Below are positions 6,983-14,941 of a DNA stretch of 64,000 nt, piece by piece. The DNA lies in the NCBI RefSeq assembly GCF_019929665.1, contig NZ_JAHZPZ010000001.1:62001-126000 (forward strand), given 5' to 3'. The stretch's first letter is position 1; each line of letters opens with the position of its first letter. The notes under the pieces are model-generated. The model searched no databases and had not been told where the DNA came from. It saw only the letters and a list, made by a program, of their open reading frames with translations. The stretch comes from Streptococcus infantis. Its GTDB lineage: Bacteria; Bacillota; Bacilli; Lactobacillales; Streptococcaceae. Position numbers and translations under genes: made by a program.

Positions 6983-9667
6983 TTGTCAAAAGAACAAAAT
7001 AAAGACTTGTTTTACACACAAACCTCAGAAGAAGTCCTAAAGAACTTGGACTCATCGATCGAAGGTTTGTCAACTGCCCAAGCTCAAGAACGCTTAGCGA
7101 CTTATGGTCGAAATGAGTTAGAAGAGGGAGAGAAACGTAGCCTATTAGCTAAATTCCTTGATCAATTTAAGGATTTGATGATTATCATCTTGCTCGCGGC
7201 AGCGGCACTTTCTGTGGTTACAGAAGGGATGGATGGTTTAACAGATGCCATTATCATCTTGGCCGTTGTTGTCTTGAATGCTGCCTTTGGGGTTTACCAA
7301 GAAGGGCAAGCAGAAGCAGCCATTGAAGCTCTGAAAAATATGTCTAGCCCGATGGCTCGGGTTCGTCGTGATGGTCATGTTATTGAAATTGACTCAAAAG
7401 AATTGGTGCCTGGAGATATCGTCTTGCTTGAAGCGGGAGATGTGGTGCCTGCCGATATGCGTTTGCTTGAAGCGGCGTCTCTTAAAATCGAAGAAGCTGC
7501 TCTTACTGGTGAGTCTGTACCGGTTGAAAAGGATATTACTCAAATGGTAGAAGCAGATGCTGGTATCGGAGATCGTGTTAACATGGGTTACCAAAACTCA
7601 AACGTAACATACGGTCGTGGTATTGGTGTCGTGACCAACACTGGTATGTATACAGAAGTTGGTAAGATTGCAGATATGTTGGCTAATGCTGACGAGACAG
7701 AGACACCATTGAAGCAAAGCTTGGAACAATTATCTAAGGCCTTGACTTACTTGATTATTGTGATTGCCGTTATTACTTTCTTGGTTGGTGTATTCGTTCG
7801 TGGTGAACATCCGTTGGAAGGCTTGATGGTGGCGGTTGCTCTTGCGGTTGCTGCGATTCCAGAAGGTCTCCCTGCCATTGTAACCATCGTTCTATCATTG
7901 GGAACTACAACCCTTGCAAAACGGAATTCAATCGTCCGTAAATTGCCAGCGGTTGAGACTCTCGGTTCAACAGAAATCATTGCATCTGATAAAACAGGTA
8001 CCTTGACTATGAACCAAATGACTGTTGAAAAGGTTTATACCAACGGTCAATTGCAAAGCTCGGCATCTGAAATTGCTGCTAGCAACAATACCCTACGTAT
8101 CATGAACTTTGCCAATGACACCAAGGTGGACCCATCTGGCAAGCTGATTGGTGATCCAACGGAGACAGCTCTTGTACAGTTTGGTTTGGACCACAACTTT
8201 GATGTTCGTGAAGTCTTGAAGGATGAGCCACGTGTTGCTGAATTACCATTTGACTCAGACCGTAAGCTTATGTCGACTATCCATAAGGGATCTGACGGTT
8301 CTTACTTTATCGCTGTCAAGGGTGCACCTGATCAATTGCTCAAGCGTGTGACTCGTATTGAAGTCAATGGGGAAGTTCGCCCAATCACAGAAGAGGATAA
8401 AAATGCCATCCTTGCAACCAACAAAGATTTGGCTAAACAAGCCCTTCGTGTTTTGATGATGGCTTATAAGACAAGCAACGAAATCCCAACCTTGGAATCT
8501 GAAATCGTTGAGTCTGACCTCATCTTCTCTGGTTTGGTCGGAATGATTGACCCTGAACGTCCAGAAGCTGCAGAAGCTGTACGTGTCGCTAAAGAAGCAG
8601 GTATCCGTCCGATTATGATCACTGGTGACCACCAAGATACAGCGGAAGCTATTGCCAAACGTCTCGGAATCATCGATCCAAATGACACAGAAGACCATGT
8701 CTTCACTGGTGCTGAGTTGAATGAACTCACTGATGAAGAATTCCAAAAAGTCTTTAAGCAATACTCTGTTTATGCACGTGTATCACCTGAGCACAAGGTT
8801 CGTATCGTTAAAGCTTGGCAAAATGAAGGTAAGGTTGTCGCTATGACGGGTGATGGGGTCAACGATGCGCCTTCACTTAAGACAGCTGATATTGGTATCG
8901 GTATGGGAATTACAGGTACAGAAGTTTCTAAAGGAGCTTCTGATATGGTCCTTGCTGATGATAACTTTGCAACCATTATCGTAGCGGTAGAAGAAGGACG
9001 TAAGGTCTTCTCAAATATCCAAAAATCAATCCAATACCTCTTGTCTGCTAATATGGCTGAAGTTTTCACCATCTTCTTTGCAACATTGTTAGGTTGGGAT
9101 GTGCTTCAACCAGTGCATCTTCTCTGGATTAACCTGGTAACAGATACGCTACCAGCCATCGCCCTTGGTGTGGAACCAGCTGAGCCAGGCGTCATGACTC
9201 ACAAACCTCGTGGGCGTAAGTCTAACTTCTTTGATGGTGGTGTCTTCGGAGCAATCATTTATCAAGGGATCTTCCAAACCATGCTAGTTTTGGGTGTTTA
9301 TGGTTGGGCTCTTCTCTTCCCAGAGCACCAAGGTCATACTGAAATCCATGCGGATGCCCTTACCATGGCTTTTGCAACTCTCGGTCTGATCCAATTGCTC
9401 CATGCCTTTAACGTTAAGTCAGTTTACCAATCAATCTTTAAAGTGGGACTCTTTACGAACAAGACCTTTAACTGGTCTATCCCAGTTGCCTTCGTCCTCT
9501 TTGTGGTGACAATTTTGGTTCCTGGATTTAATAATCTCTTCCACGTTTCAAACTTGAGCTTGACTCAATGGATGGTGGTCGCTGTAGGAGCACTTATGAT
9601 TGTAGTCCTTGTTGAAATTGTCAAAGCAGTTCAACGAGCACTTGGAAAAGATAAAAACGCTATTTAA
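6983..9667 (+). CDS. mgtA: P-type cation-transporting ATPase, Mn2+/Ca2+ efflux type
   Basis: 894 residues with all P2-type ATPase landmarks: TGES in the actuator domain (ALTGESVPVEKD), the PEGLPA membrane motif, phosphorylation site SDKTGTLTMNQ, KGAPD in the nucleotide domain, MITGD and GDGVNDAPSLK. Starts at a TTG seven bases after GAGGAG; no nearer ATG fits. Known as mgtA or caxP in pneumococcus and reported to export Mn2+ and Ca2+. Control by the riboswitch just upstream would raise expression when manganese is high, in line with mntE nearby and opposite in sense to the psaBCA uptake genes at 47-50 kb. Followed by its own terminator. Confidence 0.92.
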   Translation: MSKEQNKDLFYTQTSEEVLKNLDSSIEGLSTAQAQERLATYGRNELEEGEKRSLLAKFLDQFKDLMIIILLAAAALSVVTEGMDGLTDAIIILAVVVLNAAFGVYQEGQAEAAIEALKNMSSPMARVRRDGHVIEIDSKELVPGDIVLLEAGDVVPADMRLLEAASLKIEEAALTGESVPVEKDITQMVEADAGIGDRVNMGYQNSNVTYGRGIGVVTNTGMYTEVGKIADMLANADETETPLKQSLEQLSKALTYLIIVIAVITFLVGVFVRGEHPLEGLMVAVALAVAAIPEGLPAIVTIVLSLGTTTLAKRNSIVRKLPAVETLGSTEIIASDKTGTLTMNQMTVEKVYTNGQLQSSASEIAASNNTLRIMNFANDTKVDPSGKLIGDPTETALVQFGLDHNFDVREVLKDEPRVAELPFDSDRKLMSTIHKGSDGSYFIAVKGAPDQLLKRVTRIEVNGEVRPITEEDKNAILATNKDLAKQALRVLMMAYKTSNEIPTLESEIVESDLIFSGLVGMIDPERPEAAEAVRVAKEAGIRPIMITGDHQDTAEAIAKRLGIIDPNDTEDHVFTGAELNELTDEEFQKVFKQYSVYARVSPEHKVRIVKAWQNEGKVVAMTGDGVNDAPSLKTADIGIGMGITGTEVSKGASDMVLADDNFATIIVAVEEGRKVFSNIQKSIQYLLSANMAEVFTIFFATLLGWDVLQPVHLLWINLVTDTLPAIALGVEPAEPGVMTHKPRGRKSNFFDGGVFGAIIYQGIFQTMLVLGVYGWALLFPEHQGHTEIHADALTMAFATLGLIQLLHAFNVKSVYQSIFKVGLFTNKTFNWSIPVAFVLFVVTILVPGFNNLFHVSNLSLTQWMVVAVGALMIVVLVEIVKAVQRALGKDKNAI

Positions 9668-9673
9668 GCATTG

Positions 9674-9698
9674 AAAAGTCATCTTCGGATGGCTTTTT
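9674..9698 (+). terminator. Terminator after mgtA
   Basis: AAAAGTCATC-TTCG-GATGGCTTTTT: a stable TTCG tetraloop hairpin with a T-run. Confidence 0.85.
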
Positions 9699-9770
9699 GC
9701 TTTTATATATGGTAAACAGAGATAGATTTTATGCTATAATCAAGTTGAGAAAAAGATGGAGGAATAGTAG

Positions 9771-10181
9771 TTGGAAAAGAAAATTGTAAAAGATATCTTG
9801 TTTTTGTCGCAGGTATCTCAGCCTGCTAGTCAGGAAGATTTACCCCTAGCAAAGGATTTGCAGGATACCCTATTGGCTAACCGAGAAAGCTGTGTTGGAC
9901 TAGCGGCCAATATGATTGGGGTACAAAAACGCGTCATTATTTTTAATATCGGAATGATTCCCATGGTTATGTTTAATCCAGTTCTCCAATCTTTTGAAGG
10001 ATCATACGAGACAGAGGAAGGTTGTTTGTCTTTGACGGGTGTAAGACCGACAACTAGGTATGAGAAGATTACAGTAAGCTACAGAGATATCCATTGGCAA
10101 GAGCAGACCATTACCCTGACAGGTTTTCCGGCTCAGATTTGTCAACACGAATTGGATCATTTGGAAGGGATTATCATATAG
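9771..10181 (+). CDS. Peptide deformylase-like protein
   Basis: 136 residues, shorter than the main streptococcal deformylase (about 200). Motif 2 (EEGCLSL, zinc cysteine) and motif 3 (QHELDHLEG, two zinc histidines and the catalytic glutamate) are intact. Motif 1, normally GxGxAAxQ, reads CVGLAANMIG, with methionine in place of the catalytic-site glutamine. TTG start after GGAGG; TGCTATAAT lies upstream at 9732-9740. It belongs to the def2-like paralogues of streptococci. It may be a weak or altered deformylase, or act on something else. No gene symbol is given because it is not the housekeeping enzyme. Confidence 0.8.
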   Translation: MEKKIVKDILFLSQVSQPASQEDLPLAKDLQDTLLANRESCVGLAANMIGVQKRVIIFNIGMIPMVMFNPVLQSFEGSYETEEGCLSLTGVRPTTRYEKITVSYRDIHWQEQTITLTGFPAQICQHELDHLEGIII

Positions 10182-10239
10182 GCCTTGTATCCCAGATCAG
10201 GGTACATCCTTTAAGCTTAAGGAAACAACCTCGTTTTTC

Positions 10240-10268
10240 TTGCACTCTTGTTTGAAATTTGTGATAAT
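10240..10268 (+). promoter_or_regulatory. Promoter of the 54-aa membrane protein gene
   Basis: TTGCAC (10240-10245), 17 bases, then GATAAT (10263-10268) preceded by TGT, an extended -10. It lies between the deformylase-like gene and the small gene at 10301. Confidence 0.65.
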
Positions 10269-10300
10269 AAATGAAAGAATAATAAATGGAGGACAGTCAA

Positions 10301-10465
10301 ATGGGGTTTTATCTGATGATTGGTTCGATGTTGCTTGGTCTTTTCGCTTTGAAGATAGGATTTTCTCATCTAAAGGAGAAAAAGTTTAATCTGTCATCTA
10401 TCTTGGCAAGCTGCCTTGGGACAGCACTAGTTCTCTTTGCAATCTGGTTAGGATCGCCAAAATAA
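10301..10465 (+). CDS. Small membrane protein of unknown function (54 aa)
   Basis: ATG preceded by TGGAGGACAG, an excellent ribosome site, encoding 54 residues. Two hydrophobic helices (about residues 1-20 and 32-50) flank a basic loop HLKEKK, so it is predicted to be an inner-membrane hairpin. A promoter lies 33 bases upstream and a terminator 10 bases downstream, making a self-contained transcription unit. I do not recognise the family. Similar small ORFs occur at this position in pneumococcus, as far as I recall. Confidence 0.75.
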   Translation: MGFYLMIGSMLLGLFALKIGFSHLKEKKFNLSSILASCLGTALVLFAIWLGSPK

Positions 10466-10474
10466 GGAAAGAAG

Positions 10475-10497
10475 CCTCGGTATTCACCGAGGTTTTT
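10475..10497 (+). terminator. Terminator after the 54-aa gene
   Basis: CCTCGG-TATTCA-CCGAGG followed by TTTTT. Confidence 0.85.
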
Positions 10498-10509
10498 AGG
10501 CTCAAATCC

Positions 10510-10538
10510 TTGGTAGTCCTAAAAAAATATGCTACACT
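10510..10538 (+). promoter_or_regulatory. yaaA promoter placing the start site at or next to the ATG
   Basis: TTGGTA (10510-10515), 17 bases, TACACT (10533-10538), with TGC just before the -10 (extended -10). The ATG at 10545 begins six bases after the -10, where transcription would be expected to start. No Shine-Dalgarno is present in between. Confidence 0.65.
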
Positions 10539-10544
10539 AACACT

Positions 10545-11267
10545 ATGAAAATTCTAATCCCAACCGCAAAAGAAATGAACACCGAAATCCCTAGTTTAGA
10601 GGCTAAACCCTTGTGTCCTGAAAGTCAGGAAGTGCTGGATGAATTGGCTAGATATTCTGCCCAAGAGCTGGAGAGTTTTTACAAAATATCTGCCGAAAAA
10701 GCGCAAGAGGAGTATGACCATATCCAGGCCTTGAAAAATGAAACTGCGACAAACTATCCAGCCTTGCACCTCTTTGATGGACTCATGTATCGCAACATCA
10801 AACGGGACGATCTCACCAAAGAGGAGCAAACCTATCTGGAGAAACACCTCATGATAACGTCAGCTCTCTATGGTGTGATTCCAGCCTTTGAACCGATTGC
10901 GCCTCACAGACTGGACTTTTTGATGAAACTCAAAGTCGCTGGAAAAAGCTTGAAAAGTCATTGGAAGGTGGCCTATGAGGAGTCAATGAAAGACCAGGAG
11001 TTAATCTTTTCTCTCTTGTCTTCGGAGTTTGAAACTGTCTTCCCTAAAGAAATCCGTGAGAAAATGGTGACCTTTAAGTTTATGGAAGAGCGAGATGGTA
11101 AACTAAAAATCCATTCAATCATTTCAAAAAAATCCCGAGGAGCCTTTTTGACAGCCTTGATGGAAGGTCAGGTAACTTCGGTTGAAGAGATTAAAAAGCT
11201 TAACTTTGCGGGTTTCAATTATCGAGAAGACTTGTCTAGTGACAAGGAATTGGCTTTTGTAAAATAG
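10545..11267 (+). CDS. yaaA: Peroxide stress protein YaaA (DUF328/UPF0246)
   Basis: 240 residues starting MKILIPTAKEMNTE, the hallmark N-terminus of the family, with the conserved KLKVAGKSLKSHWK and FKFMEERDGKLK blocks. YaaA limits intracellular iron and DNA damage under peroxide stress in E. coli; the Streptococcus role is inferred. No ribosome-binding site is visible, and the promoter -10 box ends six bases before the ATG, so the mRNA may be leaderless. The TAG stop is directly followed by a structured repeat that provides the terminator. Confidence 0.85.
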   Translation: MKILIPTAKEMNTEIPSLEAKPLCPESQEVLDELARYSAQELESFYKISAEKAQEEYDHIQALKNETATNYPALHLFDGLMYRNIKRDDLTKEEQTYLEKHLMITSALYGVIPAFEPIAPHRLDFLMKLKVAGKSLKSHWKVAYEESMKDQELIFSLLSSEFETVFPKEIREKMVTFKFMEERDGKLKIHSIISKKSRGAFLTALMEGQVTSVEEIKKLNFAGFNYREDLSSDKELAFVK

Positions 11268-11449
11268 AGAGAGTGGGACAGAAATCGGTAATTCGTTAGA
11301 ATTCGATTTCGTCGTCCCACCTCCGCACAGTTGAGTAGGGCTGTAAAAGCTGATGAAATCAGCGTAGTGGAGCCCACTCAACCACTGCGTCTTGCTCGAC
11401 AATCCATAGACAAATGAGAGGCTAGGACTTTTGTCCCAGCCCTTTTTTT
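11268..11449 (+). repeat. Structured intergenic repeat, copy 2
   Basis: About 180 bp starting one base after the yaaA stop. The 5' stem (GTGGGACAGAAATCG / CGATTTCGTCGTCCCAC) and the terminator-like 3' stem (GGCTAGGAC / GTCCCAGCC plus a T-run) bracket a conserved core with GTTGAGTAGGGCTG...CCCACTCAAC. Almost the same sequence as copies 1 and 3. The reverse-strand ORF here is an artefact of the repeat. Confidence 0.85.
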
Positions 11450-11503
11450 GTGATTTGGTGCTCCTATTTTTAGTTTAGAATGGTAGGAATTTTCTCACAA
11501 TTT

Positions 11504-11512
11504 TGGTATAAT
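11504..11512 (+). promoter_or_regulatory. Extended -10 promoter of hom-thrB
   Basis: TGGTATAAT (TATAAT at 11507-11512) lies 31 bases before the hom ATG. Confidence 0.7.
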
Positions 11513-11543
11513 AGGACTATTAGAAAATTTCGAGGAGACAAAC

Positions 11544-12830
11544 ATGTCAGTTAAGATTGCTTTACTTGGATTTGGTACAGTAGCCAGTGGTGTGCCATTC
11601 TTGCTAAAGGAAAATAGAGAAAAAATTGTTCAAGCAGCCCAGTCAGAAATTGAAGTAGCTAAAGTTTTGGTCAAAGACGATCAAGAGAAAGACCGCTTGC
11701 TTGAAGCAGGAAATGATTTTAATTTTGTAACAAATATCGATGAAATTTTGTCAGACAAAGACATTACGATCATTGTCGAGTTGATGGGACGTATCGAACC
11801 TGCTAAAACCTTTATCACTCGTGCTTTAGAAGCAGGGAAACACGTCGTGACAGCTAACAAGGATCTTTTGGCAGTCCATGGTGAAGAATTGCTTGAGGTA
11901 GCCAAAGCTCACAATGTTGCCCTATACTATGAAGCAGCTGTTGCAGGAGGAATCCCAATCCTTCGTACCTTGGTCAACTCACTTGCATCAGACAAAATCA
12001 CACGTGTTCTTGGTGTTGTGAACGGAACATCTAACTTCATGATGACCAAAATGGTTACAGAAGGCTGGTCTTATGAAGATGCTTTGGCAGAAGCCCAACG
12101 ACTCGGCTTTGCTGAAAGCGACCCTACCAATGACGTTGATGGGATTGATGCGGCCTACAAGATGGTCATCCTCAGTCAGTTCGCTTTTGGGATGAATGTC
12201 AAGTTTGAAGATGTGGGTCACCAAGGAATTCGCAACATCACTCCAGAAGATGTGGCAGTAGCTCAAGAACTTGGTTATGTTGTAAAACTAGTTGGTTCTA
12301 TCGAAGAAACAGCTTCTGGAATCGCTGCTGAGGTTACGCCAACCTTCCTTCCTAAAGCTCACCCACTTGCAAGTGTTAACGGTGTTATGAATGCTGTCTT
12401 TGTGGAGTCTATCGGTATTGGCGAGTCTATGTACTATGGACCAGGTGCTGGTCAAAAACCAACTGCAACAAGTGTTGTGGCTGATATTGCCCGCATCGTT
12501 CGTCGTTTGAATGACGGAACAATTGGAAAAGCCTTTAATGAATACAGCCGTCCAGTGGTCTTGGCTAAACCAGAAGACGTCAAAGCCAACTACTATTTCT
12601 CAATCTTGGCTCCAGACTCAAAAGGGCAAGTCTTGAAATTGGCTGAACTCTTTAACGCAGAAGATATTTCCTTCAAGCAAATCCTTCAAGATGGTAAGCA
12701 AGAAGGCAAGGCTCGTGTTGTCATCATCACTCATAAAATCAACAAGGCGCAACTTGAAAATATTACATACGCTTTGAAAGGTGTAGCTGAATTTGAACTT
12801 CTCAACACCTTCAAGGTTTTAGGAGACTAA
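11544..12830 (+). CDS. hom: Homoserine dehydrogenase
   Basis: 428 residues. The N-terminal GFGTVASGV is the NAD(P)-binding glycine motif, [14 protein letters not shown] and [12 protein letters not shown] are the substrate-binding signature of the family, and a C-terminal ACT domain begins near residue 345. It reduces aspartate semialdehyde to homoserine, the branch point to threonine and methionine. One base separates its stop from the thrB ATG, so the pair is an operon. CGAGGAG precedes the ATG. The ACT domain suggests threonine feedback control. Confidence 0.95.
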   Translation: MSVKIALLGFGTVASGVPFLLKENREKIVQAAQSEIEVAKVLVKDDQEKDRLLEAGNDFNFVTNIDEILSDKDITIIVELMGRIEPAKTFITRALEAGKHVVTANKDLLAVHGEELLEVAKAHNVALYYEAAVAGGIPILRTLVNSLASDKITRVLGVVNGTSNFMMTKMVTEGWSYEDALAEAQRLGFAESDPTNDVDGIDAAYKMVILSQFAFGMNVKFEDVGHQGIRNITPEDVAVAQELGYVVKLVGSIEETASGIAAEVTPTFLPKAHPLASVNGVMNAVFVESIGIGESMYYGPGAGQKPTATSVVADIARIVRRLNDGTIGKAFNEYSRPVVLAKPEDVKANYYFSILAPDSKGQVLKLAELFNAEDISFKQILQDGKQEGKARVVIITHKINKAQLENITYALKGVAEFELLNTFKVLGD

Positions 12831-12831
12831 G

Positions 12832-13701
12832 ATGAAGATTATTGTACCTGCTACAAGTGCTAATGTGGGTCCAGGTTTTGACTCTGTTGGTGTAGCTGTA
12901 ACTAAGTATCTAGAAATTCAGGTTTGTGAGGAACGTGAAGAATGGATGATTGAGCACCAATTAGGCAAATGGATTCCACGTGATGAACGTAATCTTTTGC
13001 TGAAGATTGCTCTACAAATTGTTCCAGATTTACAACCAAGACGTCTGAAAATGGTCAGTGATATTCCGCTTGCACGTGGACTAGGTTCTTCTAGTTCAGT
13101 CATCGTTGCAGGGATTGAGCTGGCAAATCAACTAGGAAACTTGAAGCTAAGCAAACATGAAAAATTACAGTTGGCGACTAAGATTGAGGGACACCCTGAT
13201 AATGTTGCACCTGCTATCTATGGAAATCTCGTCATTGCTAGTTCGGTAGAAGGTCAGGTTTCTGCTGTTGTGGCGCCTTTCCCAGAGTGTGCTTTTCTAG
13301 CTTATATTCCAAACTATGAATTGCGTACTCGAGATAGTCGTGGTGTCTTGCCTAAGAAACTCTCCTACAAGGAAGCTGTTGCGGCAAGTTCTATCGCCAA
13401 TGTGGCTATCGCAGCCCTACTGACTGGAGACATGGTCAAAGCAGGCCAAGCCATCGAGAACGATCTCTTCCATGAGCGTTACCGTCAAGAACTGGTGAGA
13501 GAATTTGCGACGATCAAGAAAGTTGCCAAGAGAAATGGTGCTTATGCGACCTATCTGTCTGGTGCTGGTCCGACTGTTATGGTCTTGGCTGATCCTGACA
13601 AGATGCCTAAGATTAAGGCTGAGCTTGAAAAGCAACCTTTCAAAGGCAAGCTTCATGATTTGCAAGTAGATACACAAGGCGTTCGCGTCGAAGCAAAATA
13701 A
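12832..13701 (+). CDS. thrB: Homoserine kinase
   Basis: 289 residues, GHMP kinase family. It has the N-terminal [13 protein letters not shown], the ATP-binding [11 protein letters not shown] loop and the C-terminal SGAGPTVM. Phosphorylates homoserine on the threonine branch. Starts one base after hom, with AGGAGAC at the hom end as ribosome site. Length normal for streptococci. Confidence 0.95.
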   Translation: MKIIVPATSANVGPGFDSVGVAVTKYLEIQVCEEREEWMIEHQLGKWIPRDERNLLLKIALQIVPDLQPRRLKMVSDIPLARGLGSSSSVIVAGIELANQLGNLKLSKHEKLQLATKIEGHPDNVAPAIYGNLVIASSVEGQVSAVVAPFPECAFLAYIPNYELRTRDSRGVLPKKLSYKEAVAASSIANVAIAALLTGDMVKAGQAIENDLFHERYRQELVREFATIKKVAKRNGAYATYLSGAGPTVMVLADPDKMPKIKAELEKQPFKGKLHDLQVDTQGVRVEAK

Positions 13702-13711
13702 ACAGAACAAT

Positions 13712-13755
13712 AGGATTGGGAAACTCTCTATTAGAGGGCTTCCTGTCCTTTTTTT
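13712..13755 (+). terminator. Terminator after hom-thrB
   Basis: Imperfect hairpin (AGGATTGGGAA...TTCCTGTCCT with inner CTCT/AGAG) followed by seven T. Confidence 0.75.
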
Positions 13756-13823
13756 GAAAATGAAACATGGGATATGAAATGATTCCCAGTTTTGTCGGCC
13801 GCTGGACGGTCAAGGAGGATGAA

Positions 13824-14762
13824 ATGGCAGAAATATATTTAGCAGGTGGTTGTTTTTGGGGCTTGGAAGAATACTTTTCACGTATTTCTGGAGTGCTGCA
13901 AACAAGTGTTGGTTATGCCAATGGTCAAGTTGAAACTACCAATTATCAATTAATCAAAGAAACAGATCACGCAGAGACAGTGCAAGTCGTCTACGATGAA
14001 AAGGTGGTATCGTTTCGTGAGATCTTGCTCTATTATTTCCGTGTCATTGATCCACTATCTGTCAACCAACAAGGGAATGACCGTGGTCGTCAATACCGCA
14101 CAGGGATTTATTACAAAGATGAAGAGGATTTACCGACTATCAATACAGTAGTTCGCGAACAAGAACTACTCATCGGTCGTAAAATTGCAGTGGAAGTGGA
14201 GAAGCTTCGCCACTATATCTTGGCTGAAGACTATCACCAAGACTACCTCAAGAAAAATCCTGGAGGCTATTGCCACATTGATGTGAGAGATGCTGAGAAA
14301 CCACTGATAGATGCCGCTAACTATGAAAAACCGAGTCAGGCAGTTTTACGAGAACAACTGTCTGAAGAGTCCTATAGAGTAACGCAAGAGGCAGCGACGG
14401 AAGCTCCCTTTAGCAATGCTTATGACCAAACTTTTGAGGAAGGAATTTATGTCGATATCACGACTGGTGAGCCTCTCTTCTTTGCCAAGGATAAGTTTGC
14501 CTCAGGCTGTGGTTGGCCAAGTTTTATCCGTCCTATTTCCAAGGAACTTATTCATTATTACCAGGACTTGAGTCACGGTATGGAGCGTATCGAAGTTCGT
14601 TCACGTTCAGGGAATGCTCACTTGGGACATGTCTTTACAGACGGCCCTCGTGAACTAGGTGGTCTCCGTTACTGTATCAATTCTGCATCCTTACGATTCA
14701 TTGCTAAGGATGAAATGGAAGAGTCTGGTTATGGCTACCTACTTCCATATTTGAACAAATAA
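13824..14762 (+). CDS. msrAB: Bifunctional peptide-methionine sulfoxide reductase MsrA-MsrB
   Basis: Start chosen at 13824 because AAGGAGG lies just before it and [13 protein letters not shown] is the usual MsrA N-terminus; this gives 312 residues, the length I recall for pneumococcal MsrAB1. The MsrA half has [11 protein letters not shown] (catalytic cysteine) and GGYCHIDV. The MsrB half, after about residue 175, has [16 protein letters not shown] and the catalytic cysteine in [12 protein letters not shown]. No signal peptide is seen, so it is a cytoplasmic repair enzyme reducing both sulfoxide stereoisomers. The longer in-frame start at 13767 lacks a ribosome site. Confidence 0.93.
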   Translation: MAEIYLAGGCFWGLEEYFSRISGVLQTSVGYANGQVETTNYQLIKETDHAETVQVVYDEKVVSFREILLYYFRVIDPLSVNQQGNDRGRQYRTGIYYKDEEDLPTINTVVREQELLIGRKIAVEVEKLRHYILAEDYHQDYLKKNPGGYCHIDVRDAEKPLIDAANYEKPSQAVLREQLSEESYRVTQEAATEAPFSNAYDQTFEEGIYVDITTGEPLFFAKDKFASGCGWPSFIRPISKELIHYYQDLSHGMERIEVRSRSGNAHLGHVFTDGPRELGGLRYCINSASLRFIAKDEMEESGYGYLLPYLNK

Positions 14763-14766
14763 AAAA

Positions 14767-14790
14767 AGATGGTGGTTTTTCCACCTTCTT
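14767..14790 (+). terminator. Terminator after msrAB
   Basis: AAG..GGTGG-TTTTT-CCACC..CTT hairpin starting five bases past the msrAB stop; the trailing T-run is weak. Confidence 0.5.
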
Positions 14791-14813
14791 CATTTTGGAA
14801 ATAGAAGGGGCTT

Positions 14814-14855
14814 ATGAAATACTTACTTTCTTACTTTAAACCCCATAAACAATAA
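14814..14855 (+). pseudogene. Vestige of an ABC transporter gene (13 codons)
   Basis: GAAGGGG followed by ATG and 13 codons (MKYLLSYFKPHKQ), then TAA. This resembles the very start of the export-type ABC ATPase/permease that, from memory, lies between msrAB and the Atz/Trz hydrolase in pneumococcus. Everything after the first dozen codons is missing and a terminator follows at once. Reading: a deletion scar rather than a functional peptide. Confidence 0.5.
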
Positions 14856-14856
14856 G

Positions 14857-14882
14857 AAAAGTTGCCTTCGGGTGACTTTTTT
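14857..14882 (+). terminator. Terminator after the ABC vestige
   Basis: AAAAGTTGCC-TTCG-GGTGACTTTT stem with T-run. Probably the terminator of the deleted operon. Confidence 0.8.
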
Positions 14883-14941
14883 GTTACAATAGCTAGAAAA
14901 ATTATCCCGTATGAATACTTATATAGAAAAGGAGCCTAGGG

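Noticed and set aside
11124..11402. Reverse-strand ORF beginning MSSKTQWLSGLHYADF
   Set aside because: It is the complement of repeat copy 2. The same reading appears at copy 3 (58441-58626), with no ribosome site and gene-antisense tails that differ.
13767..13823. N-terminal extension of msrAB
   Set aside because: No ribosome site at 13767; AAGGAGG directly before 13824 and the usual MsrA N-terminus decide for the shorter form.
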